The notes under the pieces: generated by a model
Told to the model about the DNA's origin: nothing
What the model saw: the letters and a program-made list of their open reading frames with translations, nothing else
The model's database searches: none
Part shown: positions 17,337 through 24,905 of the stretch, piece by piece
Layout: the number at the start of each line of letters is the position of its first letter
Position numbering within the stretch: the first letter of the stretch is position 1
DNA from: Leptolyngbyaceae cyanobacterium CSU_1_3
GTDB lineage: Bacteria; Cyanobacteriota; Cyanobacteriia; Leptolyngbyales; Leptolyngbyaceae
Assembly (NCBI GenBank): GCA_012034655.1
Contig: JAAUOZ010000035.1
Span: forward strand, 1-37,653
Reading direction: 5' to 3'
Length of the DNA stretch: 37,653 nt
Position numbers and translations under genes: made by a program

Positions 17337-18290
17337 TTAGAGAACAAAATCCTCAGTCACCCTAACATTATCGCAAGCTACCTGGATGCTAAAGCAGTCT
17401 CCTGGCAATCCTTTAAAGGATCTGAGTTGAATGTAGTTATCGTGGCTTCTTGCACAAACTTCCTGTAAAGTTTCTCCAGACTCAGACAGCATGATCAACT
17501 TGAGCCTAGACGTTAAACGGGGGCTGCCGCTCCCTGGAAAAAGCTGCACCAAAACCCCGATCGTTCCATCTACGTTTGAATTGAGTCCCAGTGACAGCGC
17601 CACGGACTGATCACCAAGCTGCATCCCAAAGTCAATTAACTTAGCGCGTCTAGTCTCAGTTTTCAAGGCAGTCATGCTCCTAACTGAGACTAAATCTAGT
17701 TTGTCACTGTCTAAAACCGCTTCTATTGTCTGCCAACCCGCATCAAAAATGCCTTCTAGCCAGTTTTTTAAGTTGATGATTGAGTCAGTAGAAGATGATG
17801 TTGTCGTCACGGACGCTTGCTGAAGCCGATGGAGATATGCCGGAAACTCTGAGAGCGATCGCAACTGACTGAGAGGCACTTCTCGATCGACGGTCTGAGC
17901 AAACCCCAGCAAAGTTGCTTCTTTGAGGTTCTGGCTGATGTGCACAGCAATATATCCCATCCGGTCTGACTCAACATCAGGTGGAATCTGCATCACCTGG
18001 TCATCGGTCAAAACTGGACGACATTCGAGCCTACCTAGCTGTTTGACCCACAAATCTGCAACATCCATCATAGTGGCAATCATTGGGTTGCGGCTATCAC
18101 TCAGACTTACGTCTGCTTCAAACCCCAAACAACGGAGGTAAAAGTCAACAGCATAGACCGCCAGGGTATTGAGATAAACTTGTTTAGCTTTGAAAGGGAT
18201 GGATTGCCATTTTTGATAGCGCTGGGCGATCCTATGCGCCTCAAACGACAATGGCACAGTAAAAATCAAAGGCTCAACGGTTGGACTCAT
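17337..18290 (-). CDS. DUF1822 family protein
   Basis: This 317-residue protein has no signal peptide or membrane helix. The N-terminal half is the DUF1822 signature region (FTVPLSFEAHRIAQRYQKWQ, KAKQVYLNTLAVYAVDFYL, CLGFEADVSLSDS). The C-terminal half (from about residue 215) looks like a beta-rich domain (GMQLGDQSVALSLGLN, IGVLVQLFPGSG, LRSFKGLPGDCFSIQVACDN). The function is unknown. It lies between the sigma factor (gap 11 bases) and the CHAT-CHASE2 gene (gap about 18 bases). This gene order recurs in cyanobacteria as far as I recall, so it is probably part of the same regulatory unit. Confidence 0.88.
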   Translation of the reverse strand: MSPTVEPLIFTVPLSFEAHRIAQRYQKWQSIPFKAKQVYLNTLAVYAVDFYLRCLGFEADVSLSDSRNPMIATMMDVADLWVKQLGRLECRPVLTDDQVMQIPPDVESDRMGYIAVHISQNLKEATLLGFAQTVDREVPLSQLRSLSEFPAYLHRLQQASVTTTSSSTDSIINLKNWLEGIFDAGWQTIEAVLDSDKLDLVSVRSMTALKTETRRAKLIDFGMQLGDQSVALSLGLNSNVDGTIGVLVQLFPGSGSPRLTSRLKLIMLSESGETLQEVCARSHDNYIQLRSFKGLPGDCFSIQVACDNVRVTEDFVL

Positions 18291-18301
18291 TCTCTATCTC
18301 T

Positions 18302-18994
18302 CTAGGTATCTTGAAGGTATTTCCTGAAATAGGGCATCAATTCTTTTAGCTGACGATTAAAAAACGAGCACAGCGTCTGAACTGAGATATCCAAGCTTTC
18401 GGCAATTTCCAACCAGGTTTGATCCTCAACGAATCTAGACCACGCCAGCAAGTGAAAAGTCACCTCTGGATGCTCTCTAAGCCTTTTTTTCTGAAGCAGA
18501 TTCTCCGGATCATCTTCGAGAAACTGTTGCAGCAGTTGAGCGGCACAGAGAGTTTCCTCTGGCAAGATGAGGCTGTCTAAGTCGTCTAATGAGGGAAGAT
18601 GAGTAATTTGTCCTGTCTTATCAGACTTTGGAACCTGGGTAATTCCTTGTTTTCTATAGTCATTAACAACATCAATAAATTGAAAGTTCAAACGAAAGTT
18701 GACCCACGCCAACACAGGGTATTCTGAGTTGTAACTATCAATTTTTTGACAAGTTTCAAGCAGGGTTTTCTGGAGAGCCTCATTGTAAAGATCTTCGTAA
18801 AGACTCGTAGACCATAGATGTTTTTGGGGATGAGCTAACCTGCCCGATTTCATAATTTCAGAGATCAGTTGATTGAGAGCAACTTGCCTTTGAGGGCTTT
18901 GTGCAGGGTGTTGCTGAGCTTCTTTCGCTTGCTGTTGAAGTCGCTGATCGAGATCATCATTCGGTGAAGCACCTTGAAAGCGCTGGTTCACCAT
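18302..18994 (-). CDS. Sigma-70 family RNA polymerase sigma factor-like protein
   Basis: The 230-residue product is short and divergent. The middle part (about residues 40-120, SEIMKSGRLAHPQKHLWSTS through VLAWVNFRLNFQFIDVVNDY) resembles sigma region 2. The C-terminus (WLEIAESLDISVQTLCSFFNRQLKELM) is a helix-turn-helix like region 4. This layout suggests a specialised regulator of alternative-sigma type; it could also be a non-canonical DNA-binding homologue. It starts the minus-strand operon sigma, DUF1822, CHAT-CHASE2, DUF928. AAGGAG lies six bases before the ATG, and a tandem 20-bp repeat lies 46-86 bases upstream. Autoregulation is plausible but not shown. Confidence 0.82.
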   Translation of the reverse strand: MVNQRFQGASPNDDLDQRLQQQAKEAQQHPAQSPQRQVALNQLISEIMKSGRLAHPQKHLWSTSLYEDLYNEALQKTLLETCQKIDSYNSEYPVLAWVNFRLNFQFIDVVNDYRKQGITQVPKSDKTGQITHLPSLDDLDSLILPEETLCAAQLLQQFLEDDPENLLQKKRLREHPEVTFHLLAWSRFVEDQTWLEIAESLDISVQTLCSFFNRQLKELMPYFRKYLQDT

Positions 18995-19040
18995 CTAAGT
19001 CTCCTTGCTTTTCTAGAACGGTAGATAACACTTCACCATT

Positions 19041-19080
19041 AAAACTGCGATCGCAGGTAAAAAACTGCAATCGTAGATAA
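19041..19080. promoter_or_regulatory. Tandem 20-bp direct repeat upstream of the sigma operon
   Basis: AAAACTGCGATCGCAGGTAA (19041-19060) is followed directly by AAAACTGCAATCGTAGATAA (19061-19080), 17 of 20 bases identical. The unit includes a HIP1 octamer in the first copy and is partly palindromic (CTGCGATCGCAG). The position 46-86 bases before the sigma start suits an activator or repressor site. Confidence 0.45.
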
Positions 19081-19494
19081 TTTTAGTCTGGTGATGTGGA
19101 ATCGGTGGAACTGATTTGAGTAAAACTAGTAGATCTTGCACTCCAGAATATTTTATCTCTAGTAGTTTCCACTCCTGACACTAACCACCAATCGAAGACT
19201 AGCAAGTTACCAGTTCTATACAAACAACTCCTAATTCGCCAGTTTTGGGCTTAGAACTCAATCATTGAGACTGCACAATATACAAGGATAAAAGGATAAA
19301 AGGTAGTTGCACCCATTCTAAAGACATCATTAAGAAATTCCAGCGATCGTGAGCGATGAGCGTTTTTCGGCAGCAATCTTGACTTTCAATTAGCATGGTC
19401 AACTAAACCCGGAGGAGTTGACGAAAATTGTTGAGCGTATCTCGTTCCTGTGCCACCCGTCCTCTCTGGAAAGGGATTGGGGTTTGGCATGAAG

Positions 19495-19530
19495 CCTCCT
19501 AGCAGGAGGAGCATAATCTGCAAAGCAGAT
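19495..19530. other. Two adjacent perfect hairpins
   Basis: CCTCC-TAGCA-GGAGG (19495-19509) is followed six bases later by ATCTGC-AAA-GCAGAT (19516-19530). Both stems are perfect. They may belong to a structured RNA or a decayed mobile element. No promoter or T tract is evident. Confidence 0.4.
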
Positions 19531-19777
19531 ATCTGAAAAATTACAAGTGTGTTCATGTATCTGGCAAGTCAATTTTGGATCTGAGAATCCTGGGGGCTGA
19601 GAGTTTATCATCTGAGCTTCTGCTTACTATTCCGACCCATCAGCAAGATGTTAGGCATTTTGTAACATAACTTAACAATTGAGAGCACTCCCTGTTTGAT
19701 GGACAAAACTCAAACCCCTCTCACGCCTTCCCTAGGGCGGACAAAGGAGTTCTTGAACTCTGACTCGCTCTACTCCG

Positions 19778-19809
19778 CTTTTACTCTTGTAAGCTTTTAC
19801 TCTTGTAAG
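19778..19809. repeat. 16-bp perfect tandem duplication
   Basis: CTTTTACTCTTGTAAG occurs twice back to back. It lies just left of an 8-bp perfect hairpin, CTACCCTT / AAGGGTAG (19825-19846). It probably arose by slippage or a small insertion event. Confidence 0.6.
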
Positions 19810-20318
19810 AAGGGCTGGGAGATTCTACCCTTGTTGAGAAGGGTAGGAAAATAAAGGGAGTAAATTTATCAGCCAACCAAGTGACCCTCCCCTCAACTTG
19901 CCCAACGCTCTGCCTGCTGAAACTTTAAATTTTTTAGAAGAAGGTATGTACTTTTGTAAAGAGTTGCATAATTCCTGAGCTTCGAGTTCTAAAGGGTAGG
20001 TAGGAAGTTCAATTGATGGCTGCTATGTGAGCAAATCGTGAGCAAATAATTATCCTTTGCTCAACTTACATAAGCTCGATCGACCTAGCACAGAGCAACT
20101 TCATCAAAATCCTCAGTTTGCAAGACTAGTTGGCAGATAGATCTTTAGAGTATTTAGGGGATTTTAAAGTACTCAATGAAGGATGCTTAAAGATACCCTT
20201 GGCCGAAGATTTATGAATCAATTAACATGAATTTGACTGAGAAGCTGAAATCTTTCTGGACATAATGTTCTCTGATTTGACTTATATAGTTGAGACGCTT
20301 TCATCCATACAGTGGGTT

Positions 20319-20366
20319 GATCAAAAACCGTAGTAAAAATATGATCAAAAGTCGTGATGAAAAGCA
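20319..20366. repeat. Imperfect 24-base direct repeat upstream of the response regulator
   Basis: GATCAAAAACCGTAGTAAAA and GATCAAAAGTCGTGATGAAA begin at 20319 and 20343, with five differences. The spacing equals the repeat length. They lie about 500 bases before the response regulator start. Confidence 0.35.
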
Positions 20367-20868
20367 AGAAAAGTCTTTGCAGATTAATGACATATAAATC
20401 TGTAGGTCAATTTAAGAACTGTCCTGAGAGAGGCGACAACTGAAAGCACTACTTATAGAGTAATTTGTGACAGCAGCGCATCGACTTTCTTGTTGAAGAA
20501 TTTGATTTTTGTACGCAGTTAAGCATCTAAAAAACAAGCTTAAAAGTTTCTAATAAGCTTTTGGCAAAGTTTCTAGAGGCAAATAGAAATAATCAAAAAG
20601 CCATCTTATCTAGGTTTGTGTAATTTGTTTTTTGGCTTCCTAGAATAGTTTCTATTTGCTAATAGCTGTGAGTCTATCAACTGCAAAAAGTGAGCGATAC
20701 ATTAAGACTTGTGGTGGTGAGAATTTTCTCTTGTTTGGCATGATTAAAGTAAGGAAGTTGCGGCTTAAAGCTAACATCATGAAGACAAGATAAAGAGAGT
20801 AATTTCTGAAACTTTTCGAGCAACATTTCGTCAATTAAAACTGTTGAGTTCAGGTTAATTAGCTGCCT

Positions 20869-21558
20869 ATGAGACTTTTACTAGTTGATGATGATCAGCA
20901 CATTACTGAACTTCTTGAAGAGGTTCTCACAGACCAGCACTATGTGGTTGATATTGCAGGTGATGGTCATGAAGCATGGGACTATGTGAAGACATTTGAT
21001 TACGATTTGCTCATGCTAGACGTGACACTTCCAAAGCTAGATGGCATTAATCTTTGCCATCAATTGCGTTCTCAAAAATATCACATGCCAATTCTCATGT
21101 TGACCGCCCGTGATACTACCACAGATCAGGTGGCTGGGCTGGATGCAGGAGCAGATGATTACGTTGCAAAACCTTACAAATTACAAGAACTGCTCGCTCG
21201 TATTCGCGCCTTAGTACGTCGAGGAAGCCCGTCCTTACCCCCTGTGTTGAAGTGGGAAAATTTGTGTCTTGATCCCAATACAACGGAAGCAAATTATAAG
21301 GAGCAGCCCTTGAAACTGACTCCAAAAGAGTATCGATTGCTGGAGCTTTTCTTGCGTCATGGCTGCCGTGTGCTCAACCGTAGCGAGATTATGGAAAACC
21401 TTTGGTCTTTTGAGGAACCTCCAGAAGAGGATGCCGTTAAAGCTCTGATCAAACGTCTGAGACAAAAATTGAAGGGGGTTGGAGCCGTTGATGACTTCAT
21501 TGAAACAGTGTATGGCTTGGGTTACCGCCTCAAGTCGAGTTCCCAGCCAGAGCTTTAG
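20869..21558 (+). CDS. OmpR/PhoB family response regulator (RppA-like)
   Basis: This is a cytoplasmic two-component regulator of 229 residues. The receiver domain (1-115) has the acidic pocket VDDD at 6-9, phospho-acceptor Asp51 in LLMLDVTLP, Thr79 in LMLTARD and Lys101 in DYVAKPYK. A winged-helix DNA-binding domain follows (about 125-225; KLTPKEYRLLELFLRHGCR, ALIKRLRQKL, ETVYGLGYRLK). It is encoded directly before a histidine kinase, whose restored N-terminus would overlap the end of this gene. That points to a co-translated pair. The resemblance to RppA/NrsR of Synechocystis is by family layout; the signal is unknown. It stands upstream of the metalloprotease-haemagglutinin-CHAT operon on the same strand, a possible target. 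Confidence 0.94.
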   Translation: MRLLLVDDDQHITELLEEVLTDQHYVVDIAGDGHEAWDYVKTFDYDLLMLDVTLPKLDGINLCHQLRSQKYHMPILMLTARDTTTDQVAGLDAGADDYVAKPYKLQELLARIRALVRRGSPSLPPVLKWENLCLDPNTTEANYKEQPLKLTPKEYRLLELFLRHGCRVLNRSEIMENLWSFEEPPEEDAVKALIKRLRQKLKGVGAVDDFIETVYGLGYRLKSSSQPEL

Positions 21559-21581
21559 AGACATTCACTGGCGTTTTACTG

Positions 21582-22832
21582 TTGGCTTACGTGACAGCAA
21601 TGACCGCGATCTTTGGAGTTTCAGCGATCACTGTTTACTTCTTTTTTTACGAGAACCGTAGCCAACAGTTGAATAGCCAGTTGCTGACTTTAGTTCAGGC
21701 GGCCGCACCCAGCATAGAAACTGTTAAAACTCGCGGAAGCAAAAGCTTGGACAAAGACCTTCCTTGGCACGACCTCTTTTCTAACAAAGAGCAGAGCTTA
21801 GAATGGTTTACTGCCAATGGTAAACTGTTGGCAAAAGAGGGAACCTATTTTCCCACGATTCCCTTGGCCAAGCACTTAACGTCTTCGTCTCACGTCAGTA
21901 CTCCGGTGGTCGAATCTCAGGGGCATCTGCGAATCATGACGATCGCGGTCTACACCAACACTCCAGATAAAACAACCCTGCAACTACAAGGCTATTTGCG
22001 GGTGAGCCAATCGAACCAGCGCTTTGAAGCCTCCTTAGGTCAGTTGCGACTAGGACTGATTCTAGGAGGAATTATTGCTTTAATGCTCGCTAGCATTAGC
22101 AGCCTTTATCTCACCCAGCAAGCCGTGAAGCCAATGAGGCTGAGCTTTCAGCGACTAACCCGATTTGCTGCGGATGCTTCCCACGAGTTACGCAATCCGC
22201 TCACCCGAATTGGTATCGCCACTGAAATTATGCTGAGCCACCCAGAGCAACTGAAGCCCGCAGACGTAAAGAAACTGGAAACCATCACCCTTGCCACTGA
22301 GCAAATGAGGTGCTTGATTGATGACGTACTTTTTTTAGCTCGGACTGATGCAACTTATCCTCCGAGTAAGCAAGAAGAGAGTTCTATCAATTTAGATCAA
22401 TTGCTCGAAACATTAGTGGAGCGCTTTAAACCTCAAGCTCACGTTAAGGGGATCGATTTTCGAGAGCAGTTTCTGCCTGACCTGTTTGTTAAGGGAAGCT
22501 CTACACCATTGGATCGTTTGTTCTCTAATCTGCTAGAGAATGCATTGAAATATACCAACCCAGGAGGCAAGATAGTTGTCTCCATGCAGAAATCTAGACA
22601 GAGTGTGGTGGTTTCTGTTGAAGACACGGGTATTGGCATTCCCTCTGAGTATGCGCCATTTATTTTCCAGCGTTTCTGGCGGGCCGACCAAGCCCGATCG
22701 CAGGAGCAAGACGGGTTTGGGTTGGGGTTGGCGATCGCCCAAACGATCGCCAAACAGCACCATGGAGAAATCACGGTTAGTAGCCAGGTAGGGGTTGGTA
22801 GTCGTTTTCAAGTGCGCTTACCCTTGGCTTAG
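21582..22832 (+). CDS. Sensor histidine kinase, partner of the upstream response regulator; N-terminus frameshifted
   Basis: The readable frame gives 416 residues. It has a first helix (AIFGVSAITVYFFFY), a sensor region of about 130 residues and a second helix (LGLILGGIIALMLASISSLYL, about 157-177). The kinase core follows: DASHELRNP with His201, LLENALKYT, DTGIGIP, FQRFWRAD and GLGLAIAQ. The start as sequenced is a TTG directly at the helix, without the usual charged N-terminus. In the neighbouring frame the preceding bases read SFRDIHWR. Removing one T from the four at 21573-21576 joins them as FRDIHWRLLLAYVTAMTAIFG, which is typical of this class. The true start would then be upstream, possibly ATG 21512, inside the response regulator gene. 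Confidence 0.9.
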   Translation: MAYVTAMTAIFGVSAITVYFFFYENRSQQLNSQLLTLVQAAAPSIETVKTRGSKSLDKDLPWHDLFSNKEQSLEWFTANGKLLAKEGTYFPTIPLAKHLTSSSHVSTPVVESQGHLRIMTIAVYTNTPDKTTLQLQGYLRVSQSNQRFEASLGQLRLGLILGGIIALMLASISSLYLTQQAVKPMRLSFQRLTRFAADASHELRNPLTRIGIATEIMLSHPEQLKPADVKKLETITLATEQMRCLIDDVLFLARTDATYPPSKQEESSINLDQLLETLVERFKPQAHVKGIDFREQFLPDLFVKGSSTPLDRLFSNLLENALKYTNPGGKIVVSMQKSRQSVVVSVEDTGIGIPSEYAPFIFQRFWRADQARSQEQDGFGLGLAIAQTIAKQHHGEITVSSQVGVGSRFQVRLPLA

Positions 22833-23432
22833 AGACAATGCCAAGAGAAGATGTGCCACTTAAATAACTGTCTCAAATAGAGTGTTTTATGTAGAGCTAT
22901 TCTGCCAGTGTTTACAACAGTCAGGGCAAATTCAATACGCATCATTAGATTTCTATCATCACTGCCATCCTCATCTAGAGTTATGTTAGATAGGGCTGTG
23001 TGGGGCAGGGTGATATCTACGAGTGTCTTTTCTACTAACGCGGTCGGTTCTTGAACTTGCACTGGTTTTAATTTATACTGGTCTTATTCATAAATGCAGC
23101 AGGGGTAAGACGTTCGCACGACGATCATGGCCCAGAGTCCAGCTTAAAGCGATTTCCTGAAAATAATTTGCCGTTCGCTGTAGAGGAGCAAGATCCTAAG
23201 CCTCTACGATCGATCCCCACCTACTTAGTGATTTTATTACTAGAGATCGCCTAATATAGGTTTCTAGTTCAGACAAATTTGTAATTCAGACTAAGAATTT
23301 CAGGCTGCACCGTATAGATTCGAAAGCTAGGTATAGTTGCCCTGTTGGTTCGCCTGACAGTGCTCATATTTCCCCACGAAGGTCATAGAGATCAGGTGTG
23401 CTCCAATCAGTGCTGTTCACTCATTTGGAAGT
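22833..23432. other. Intergenic region before the metalloprotease operon
   Basis: About 600 bases hold no supported gene. A minus-strand GTG-initiated frame at 22829-23062 (77 residues) is open but has no recognisable features. The region should hold the promoter of the metalloprotease-haemagglutinin-CHAT operon, but I see no clear consensus promoter or terminator. Confidence 0.55.
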
Positions 23433-24905
23433 ATGATTTCATCATCTTGTGCAATAGTTATAGGGCCTATGTACCCCAACAATTTTTCCTCAAGGCGGGC
23501 TGAGTCTCACTCGGTGTCCCGTGGGTTTTTGATGTCGGCGGCTTTGGCTGCTGCCGCGATCGTCGGCACTATCACTCCGGCTGAAGCTGTCAACTTCAAC
23601 TTTAGCTATGCGCCAGGGACTTCGTTAGAGCAAATGCTCGGCTTTGAAATGGCGGGCAGTGTGTGGGCGAGCCACTTGTCTGATAAGGCAACCATCAATA
23701 TTCATGTCGAGATGAGCGATCAATTACCGCCAGGTGTAGTCGGCGGAGCGCTTCCAGGGATGCACGCAGATCAGCGCTATGAGACTTGGAGAAATCAACT
23801 CGCAGGCGATCGCAAGTCAGCCGATGATCAGTTCATTTTCAACAATCAACAAGACGACGCAGACAAGTTTACGGCGCTGATCGATGGTTACAAAATCGAT
23901 AACAATTATGCCCTGAAAATGACTCGCGCCAATGCGAAGGCGGTGGGCATGATTGCAGGCAACGACAAAGCGCTAGATGGCTACACACTCATGAACAAAC
24001 TGACGAATCAGTCTGTTGTCTGGAACTATAACTATGCCAGCAACAATGTTCCCAAAGGCACTATGGATTTCCTCAGTGTCGGAATTCATGAGTTGACTCA
24101 CCACCTGGGCGTTGTGAGTGGAGTTGATAAAGCGGGATGGTTAACGCAGAAAACCCAGTATGATGCAAGCCATCAAAGTGATTTTTATGCCACGTTGGTT
24201 GGCAAGTTAAACAATGCTACCCCACTCGATCTGTTTCGCTTTTCGGCAGAAAGCGTCAAGCAGGCCGGTTCGGGTGACTCTTGGATTGATATGTCGGTGG
24301 GTGGCAAGCCTTACTTTTCGACGGATGGCGGTAAGACTGTGCTGGGCTATTTCTCCACCGGAGATGAGACCAGTCTGGGGGGAGATGGCAACCAGGCCAG
24401 CCATTGGAAGCAACAGAACAATCCTTTGGGCATTTTAGATCCGGTTCTGCGATCGGGGCAGCGTAGAAGTATCACCGCCCTCGATCGCCAGTTGTTAGAT
24501 GCGATCGGCTGGGATTTGCGATCGGGAGAAACAAATCTAGAAGCCCTTCTGCGCCAAGCAAAACAACGCCTGGCACGGCGAATTGGCAAAACAGTCGAGT
24601 GGGTAGACGCAAACCCGGCCGCGGCAGCCTCACTTTTGACCCAAGACCGCACTCAAGACGTGCAAAAAATGATTGAGACAAGCAGAGTCTACGACTGGCG
24701 TGCCTCTAGTAGCAGTGGTTTTTGGCAAGATGGGCTGTGGCAGCATTTCTTGTGGGAAGAAATCTCTGAACCAGTGACCTATCAACCTAAAGCAACTCGT
24801 GTACCAGAGCCTACTACGGTTGGTGGTTTGCTCTTGGGAGGTGGCTTGTTGGGGATGCGCTCTTTGTTCAAGCGCCGCGGTCAGAGACGGATCAATAAGC
24901 AATGA
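23433..24905 (+). CDS. PEP-CTERM zinc metalloprotease (NF038122-type)
   Basis: This is an exported protease of 490 residues. A signal peptide covers about residues 25-52 (FLMSAALAAAAIVGTITPAEA). The zinc site is GIHELTHHLG with His219, Glu220 and His223, a HEXXH motif in a region like NF038122 family metalloproteases. The C-terminus is a PEP-CTERM sorting tag: VPEPTT, a glycine/leucine-rich helix, then RRGQRR. Exosortase systems process such tags, so the product should pass through or anchor at the cell surface. The stop codon overlaps the ATG of the haemagglutinin gene (ATGA at 24902-24905), so the two are translationally coupled. This ties a surface protease to a surface adhesin in one operon. 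Confidence 0.9.
   Translation: MISSSCAIVIGPMYPNNFSSRRAESHSVSRGFLMSAALAAAAIVGTITPAEAVNFNFSYAPGTSLEQMLGFEMAGSVWASHLSDKATINIHVEMSDQLPPGVVGGALPGMHADQRYETWRNQLAGDRKSADDQFIFNNQQDDADKFTALIDGYKIDNNYALKMTRANAKAVGMIAGNDKALDGYTLMNKLTNQSVVWNYNYASNNVPKGTMDFLSVGIHELTHHLGVVSGVDKAGWLTQKTQYDASHQSDFYATLVGKLNNATPLDLFRFSAESVKQAGSGDSWIDMSVGGKPYFSTDGGKTVLGYFSTGDETSLGGDGNQASHWKQQNNPLGILDPVLRSGQRRSITALDRQLLDAIGWDLRSGETNLEALLRQAKQRLARRIGKTVEWVDANPAAAASLLTQDRTQDVQKMIETSRVYDWRASSSSGFWQDGLWQHFLWEEISEPVTYQPKATRVPEPTTVGGLLLGGGLLGMRSLFKRRGQRRINKQ

Larger units (their letters stand above)
18995..20868. other. 1.9-kb gene-less region between divergent sigma operon and response regulator
   Basis: No reading frame here is convincing; those at 19399-19611 and 20652-20834 (minus) have no family features. 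The region holds several small structures listed separately: a tandem 20-mer (19041-19080), a double hairpin (19495-19530), a 16-bp tandem duplication (19778-19809), an 8-bp hairpin (19825-19846) and a 24-base imperfect direct repeat (20319-20366). From about 19900 to 20868 it is very AT-rich. It should carry the promoters of both flanking units, and it may hold unannotated small RNAs or decayed genes. Confidence 0.6.

Noticed and set aside
19399-19611. Minus-strand 70-residue frame in the gene-less interval
   Set aside because: Composition is cysteine/proline-rich and random-looking. It covers the double hairpin and has no homolog-like motif.
22829-23062. Minus-strand 77-residue frame starting MQVQEPTALVEK
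   Set aside because: It starts with GTG, lacks a ribosome site and shows no recognisable domain. It is left as possible but unsupported.
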